Below are positions 6,289 to 8,040 of a stretch of 8,040 nucleotides of DNA, in pieces. The position numbers and the translations under genes are program-made. The DNA lies in the NCBI GenBank assembly GCA_046546375.1, contig JBKGXV010000123.1, forward strand, positions 1 to 8,040, given 5' to 3'. The notes beneath the pieces are model-generated. The model had not been told where the DNA came from, did not search any database, and saw only the letters and a list, made by a program, of their open reading frames with translations. Origin of the DNA: JAEZKC01 sp046546375 (GTDB taxonomy: Bacteria > Fibrobacterota > Chitinivibrionia > Chitinivibrionales > Chitinispirillaceae). How positions within the stretch are numbered: the stretch's first letter is position 1; each line of letters begins with the position of its first letter.

Positions 6289-7290
6289 GGGTTTCTGAAC
6301 CGGTTTGAATGGATGAGGATGTTTCTTCTTTTTTATGAATAGTGAAGGAGAAAAAAGATAAAAGACTATAAAGAGAATGCTTGCAAGCTGAATTGCCAGT
6401 TTGTCCGGTCTGGAGAGATCAAGAGGAGTCACGTATCCTTCCAGAACTCCGGCGATGATGAAAATGGGCACCATGGCGATGCAGGTTTTGAAGGCTTCCA
6501 TACCGAAGCGGGCGAGGGCATCTTTTCTGGTGAGCTTACCCGGACGGAACAGAGCCTGACCCAGTCTCAGTCCGGCGGCACCTGCCACCATGATGGCGAA
6601 AAGTTCCAGGGTGCCGTGGATCATGACGGTGAGCCAGAAGTCAAGTAGTAGATTGTAGTCACTGAAAAGCGCGGCAATGCTTCCCAGCATCAGTCCGTTG
6701 AAAACGAGAATGAAAAACGTGCCGATACCCCACAGGGCTCCCAAGGCGAAGGCGGTGAAGGCCACTTTGATGTTGTTTGACATGATGAATCCGCTCATGG
6801 CGTATTTGAGACCGGACTTGTAGACAGCAAAAGGGTCTCCTTTTTTGATGTTCCTTACAGTCATGTGGATATACCGGTCACCTGCAATCACGTTTGCTGC
6901 ATAGGGACTGAGTTTGGCCAGAAAAAAGCCTGCCAGGGTGGAAAGTGAAAAGACGAGAAAAGATATGATGAAAAGAAATCTGAGTTTTCTTACCAGAGCG
7001 GGAATGGTTTGGGAGAAAAATCCTCTGATTCTGGAAACGTCACCCTCTCTGTCAGATCCCACATGCATCATGGCTTTTACCACGAGGCCGTTGAGTTCTT
7101 TGTTGAGGGGGTCTTGAGGGAAATGGGAGCGGCACAGAGAGAGATCAGCCGCGGTTTTTCTGTAGCAGCGCAGAAAGGACATGAGTTCATCCGAGGAGGA
7201 GAACGTGGTCAGCTTGTCCAGTTCCTTCACGGAGTTCTCAAGTTCAATCCAGGTGTCTTTGCGTTCACGGATGAAATCGATTCTGTTCAT
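6256..7290 (-). CDS. SpoIIM/DUF95 family integral membrane protein
   Basis: A 344-residue protein. It has a soluble helical N-terminus (1-100, starting MNRIDFIRERKDTW, with LCRSHFPQD at 52-60), then helices near 104-125, 175-208 (two), 214-248 (two), 266-289 and 298-313, and a basic, Pro- and His-rich tail (320-344). Family marks are SNNIKVAFTAFALGALWGIGT (171-191), the strongly conserved N-x-x-V-A-F...G...G-x-G-T element, NGLMLG (198-203), and HGTLELFAIMVAGAAGL (225-241) followed by PGKLTRKDAL (250-259). B. subtilis SpoIIM acts with SpoIID and SpoIIP in engulfment. Most DUF95 relatives, including those next to MoxR clusters, occur in non-sporulating bacteria with unknown function. The gene is opposite to all its neighbours: it overlaps DUF58 by 33 nt and starts 14 nt from the RDD gene. 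No Shine-Dalgarno precedes its ATG; see the leaderless promoter entry. Its C-terminal tail is encoded partly in the overlap and may vary freely. Confidence 0.92.
   Translation of the reverse strand: MNRIDFIRERKDTWIELENSVKELDKLTTFSSSDELMSFLRCYRKTAADLSLCRSHFPQDPLNKELNGLVVKAMMHVGSDREGDVSRIRGFFSQTIPALVRKLRFLFIISFLVFSLSTLAGFFLAKLSPYAANVIAGDRYIHMTVRNIKKGDPFAVYKSGLKYAMSGFIMSNNIKVAFTAFALGALWGIGTFFILVFNGLMLGSIAALFSDYNLLLDFWLTVMIHGTLELFAIMVAGAAGLRLGQALFRPGKLTRKDALARFGMEAFKTCIAMVPIFIIAGVLEGYVTPLDLSRPDKLAIQLASILFIVFYLFSPSLFIKKKKHPHPFKPVQKPSPLPADSGIA
6273..6285. other. Small hairpin in the convergent gene overlap
   Basis: CCGCT, a 3-nt GGA loop and AGCGG form a 5-bp GC-rich stem just before the DUF58 stop, inside the 33-nt overlap with the SpoIIM gene. 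It has no U-run on either strand, so it is a weak terminator candidate at best. No better hairpin is visible near the convergent ends, which matters because transcripts from both sides would run into the opposite gene. Confidence 0.25.
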
Positions 7291-7296
7291 AAAGGA
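7291..7296 (+). promoter_or_regulatory. Ribosome-binding site of the RDD gene
   Basis: AAAGGA is placed 8 nt before the ATG at 7305, which fits a normal Shine-Dalgarno. It sits directly against the SpoIIM start codon on the other strand and fills nearly half of the 14-bp divergent spacer. Confidence 0.65.
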
Positions 7297-7325
7297 AATA
7301 TACGATGAGACAAGTTGCTGACCAA
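7297..7325 (-). promoter_or_regulatory. Candidate leaderless promoter of the SpoIIM-family gene
   Basis: Read on the minus strand, TTGGTC (7325-7320) and TATATT (7302-7297) are 17 bp apart. Six nucleotides (TCCTTT) then lead to the A of the ATG at 7290. That geometry puts the expected transcript start on the start codon itself, which would explain why no Shine-Dalgarno is present. The -35 box matches only TTG and lies inside the RDD coding sequence. This is an inference from spacing, not a demonstrated promoter. Confidence 0.35.
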
Positions 7326-8040
7326 GGATTCATTCAGATTCAGAATACGGAACTGTTTTTCCTGGAAAACGAGTGTGCGGGTGTGGGCAGCAGAGCCGCG
7401 GCCTATTTTCTGGATTTTATATTCAAGGGCCTGATAATGATTGTGCTGAGTTTCGCTTTCGGGATGAGCGGACTGTATGAGGGTTCTGTGCGGTTTATTT
7501 CATTTTTCATCCTGGGTTCGGTGTATGCATCCTACCACTTTCTGTTTGAAGCCGTGATGGGAGGGAAAACCCCGGGAAAGAATCTTCTGGGTATACGGGT
7601 GATAAAAACCGACGGTTCAAGAATCACCATCATCGATTCTCTGCTCAGAAACGTGATGCGCACGGTGGATTATCTTCCCTTTGGATATATGCTGGGTGCT
7701 TCGGTAATGTTTTTCGAAAAGTACAACCGCAGGCTGGGGGATCTGGTTTCGGAAACTTTGGTGATTCATGACCGGTCACATAAGAAAAGTATCAGGGATT
7801 TTGTGGATAATGCTCTTCTTCTGACCAAAATCTCAAAGGAGATCAGGGTAACGGGCCTGGAGAAGCTTGAAGAGAAGGAAAAGGATATCATAAAGACGAT
7901 TTACCTTCGGTCCGACTCCATGAGTATGGAGGAGCGGGAGAGAATATGCAAACGTTTGATGGAGAAGATCGGCTCGAAGGTGAAGGTGGCTGGCGCCAGG
8001 GATGCAGAGGGCGCATTGTATGAGATATACAAGAGGATAT
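7305..8040 (+). CDS. RDD-family membrane protein (3' end cut by the window)
   Basis: The ORF is open from the ATG at 7305 to the right edge (245 complete codons, no stop). The N-terminus, IQIQNTELFFLENECAGVGSR (10-30), resembles the lead-in of RDD proteins found in MoxR clusters. The RDD domain runs from about 25 to 155: SRAAAYFLD (29-37, carrying the R and D), helices near 38-55, 62-82 and 124-138, GGKTPGKNLLGIRVIKTDG (86-104), RNVMRTVDYLP (115-125) and NRRLGDLVSETLVI (141-154; the family usually has AGT where this has SET). A charged, helical extension follows (about 160-245). Its part near IIKTIYLRSDSMSMEERERI (195-214) recalls a C-terminal element of some RDD relatives. RDD proteins have no agreed biochemical role; some have been linked to ion exchange, but nothing here tests that. 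The ribosome site is AAAGGA at 7291-7296. No convincing own promoter is visible. Confidence 0.88.
   Translation, partial: MRQVADQGFIQIQNTELFFLENECAGVGSRAAAYFLDFIFKGLIMIVLSFAFGMSGLYEGSVRFISFFILGSVYASYHFLFEAVMGGKTPGKNLLGIRVIKTDGSRITIIDSLLRNVMRTVDYLPFGYMLGASVMFFEKYNRRLGDLVSETLVIHDRSHKKSIRDFVDNALLLTKISKEIRVTGLEKLEEKEKDIIKTIYLRSDSMSMEERERICKRLMEKIGSKVKVAGARDAEGALYEIYKRI

Noticed and set aside
6256..7290. Reading the SpoIIM-family gene as evidence for a spore former
   Set aside because: DUF95/SpoIIM relatives are widespread in non-sporulating bacteria, and nothing else here is sporulation specific.

Overview
The window is a compact bacterial chromosomal segment encoding one conserved but poorly characterised membrane-associated module built around a MoxR-type AAA+ ATPase. 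It is almost entirely coding. I see no tRNA, rRNA, CRISPR, insertion sequence, phage gene or other sign of transfer. Purine-rich Shine-Dalgarno sites, frequent GTG starts, short overlaps and a moderate GC look show a bacterium. I cannot place the phylum from this sequence, and the SpoIIM-family gene does not imply sporulation.

Layout. Positions 56-1859 hold two tandem paralogous multi-pass membrane proteins. They resemble the membrane domain found in some glycerophosphodiester phosphodiesterases, without any catalytic domain. The second overlaps the next gene by 35 nt. Positions 1825-6288 hold a tightly coupled run: a DUF4129 protein (signal peptide, one membrane helix, cytoplasmic C-terminal domain), a DUF4350 protein (two helices around an extracytoplasmic domain), the MoxR ATPase and a DUF58 protein with a vWA-like region. 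The last three genes each start with GTG inside a 4-nt GTGA overlap with the previous stop. Positions 6256-7290 hold a SpoIIM/DUF95 membrane protein on the minus strand; it overlaps the DUF58 3' end by 33 nt. An RDD-family membrane protein starts at 7305 on the plus strand and runs off the right edge. Only 14 nt separate the start codons of the SpoIIM and RDD genes.

How the genes may work together. MoxR ATPases are known to act with vWA/DUF58 partners as chaperone-like remodelling pairs. Here that pair sits with five or six integral membrane proteins, two with sizeable extracytoplasmic parts, so I infer a membrane-anchored ATP-driven assembly or remodelling complex of the envelope; the substrate is unknown. 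From memory, the same gene families in nearly the same order, including the reversed SpoIIM gene, occur around moxR2 (Rv3692) in Mycobacterium tuberculosis. That would make this an ancient conserved module rather than a one-off locus.

The most interesting local signals are the reversed SpoIIM gene wedged between plus-strand genes with no free spacer, the 14-bp segment that appears to be both the RDD ribosome-binding site and the -10 element of a leaderless SpoIIM promoter, the tandem duplication with its own internal promoter candidate, and the three successive GTGA junctions.
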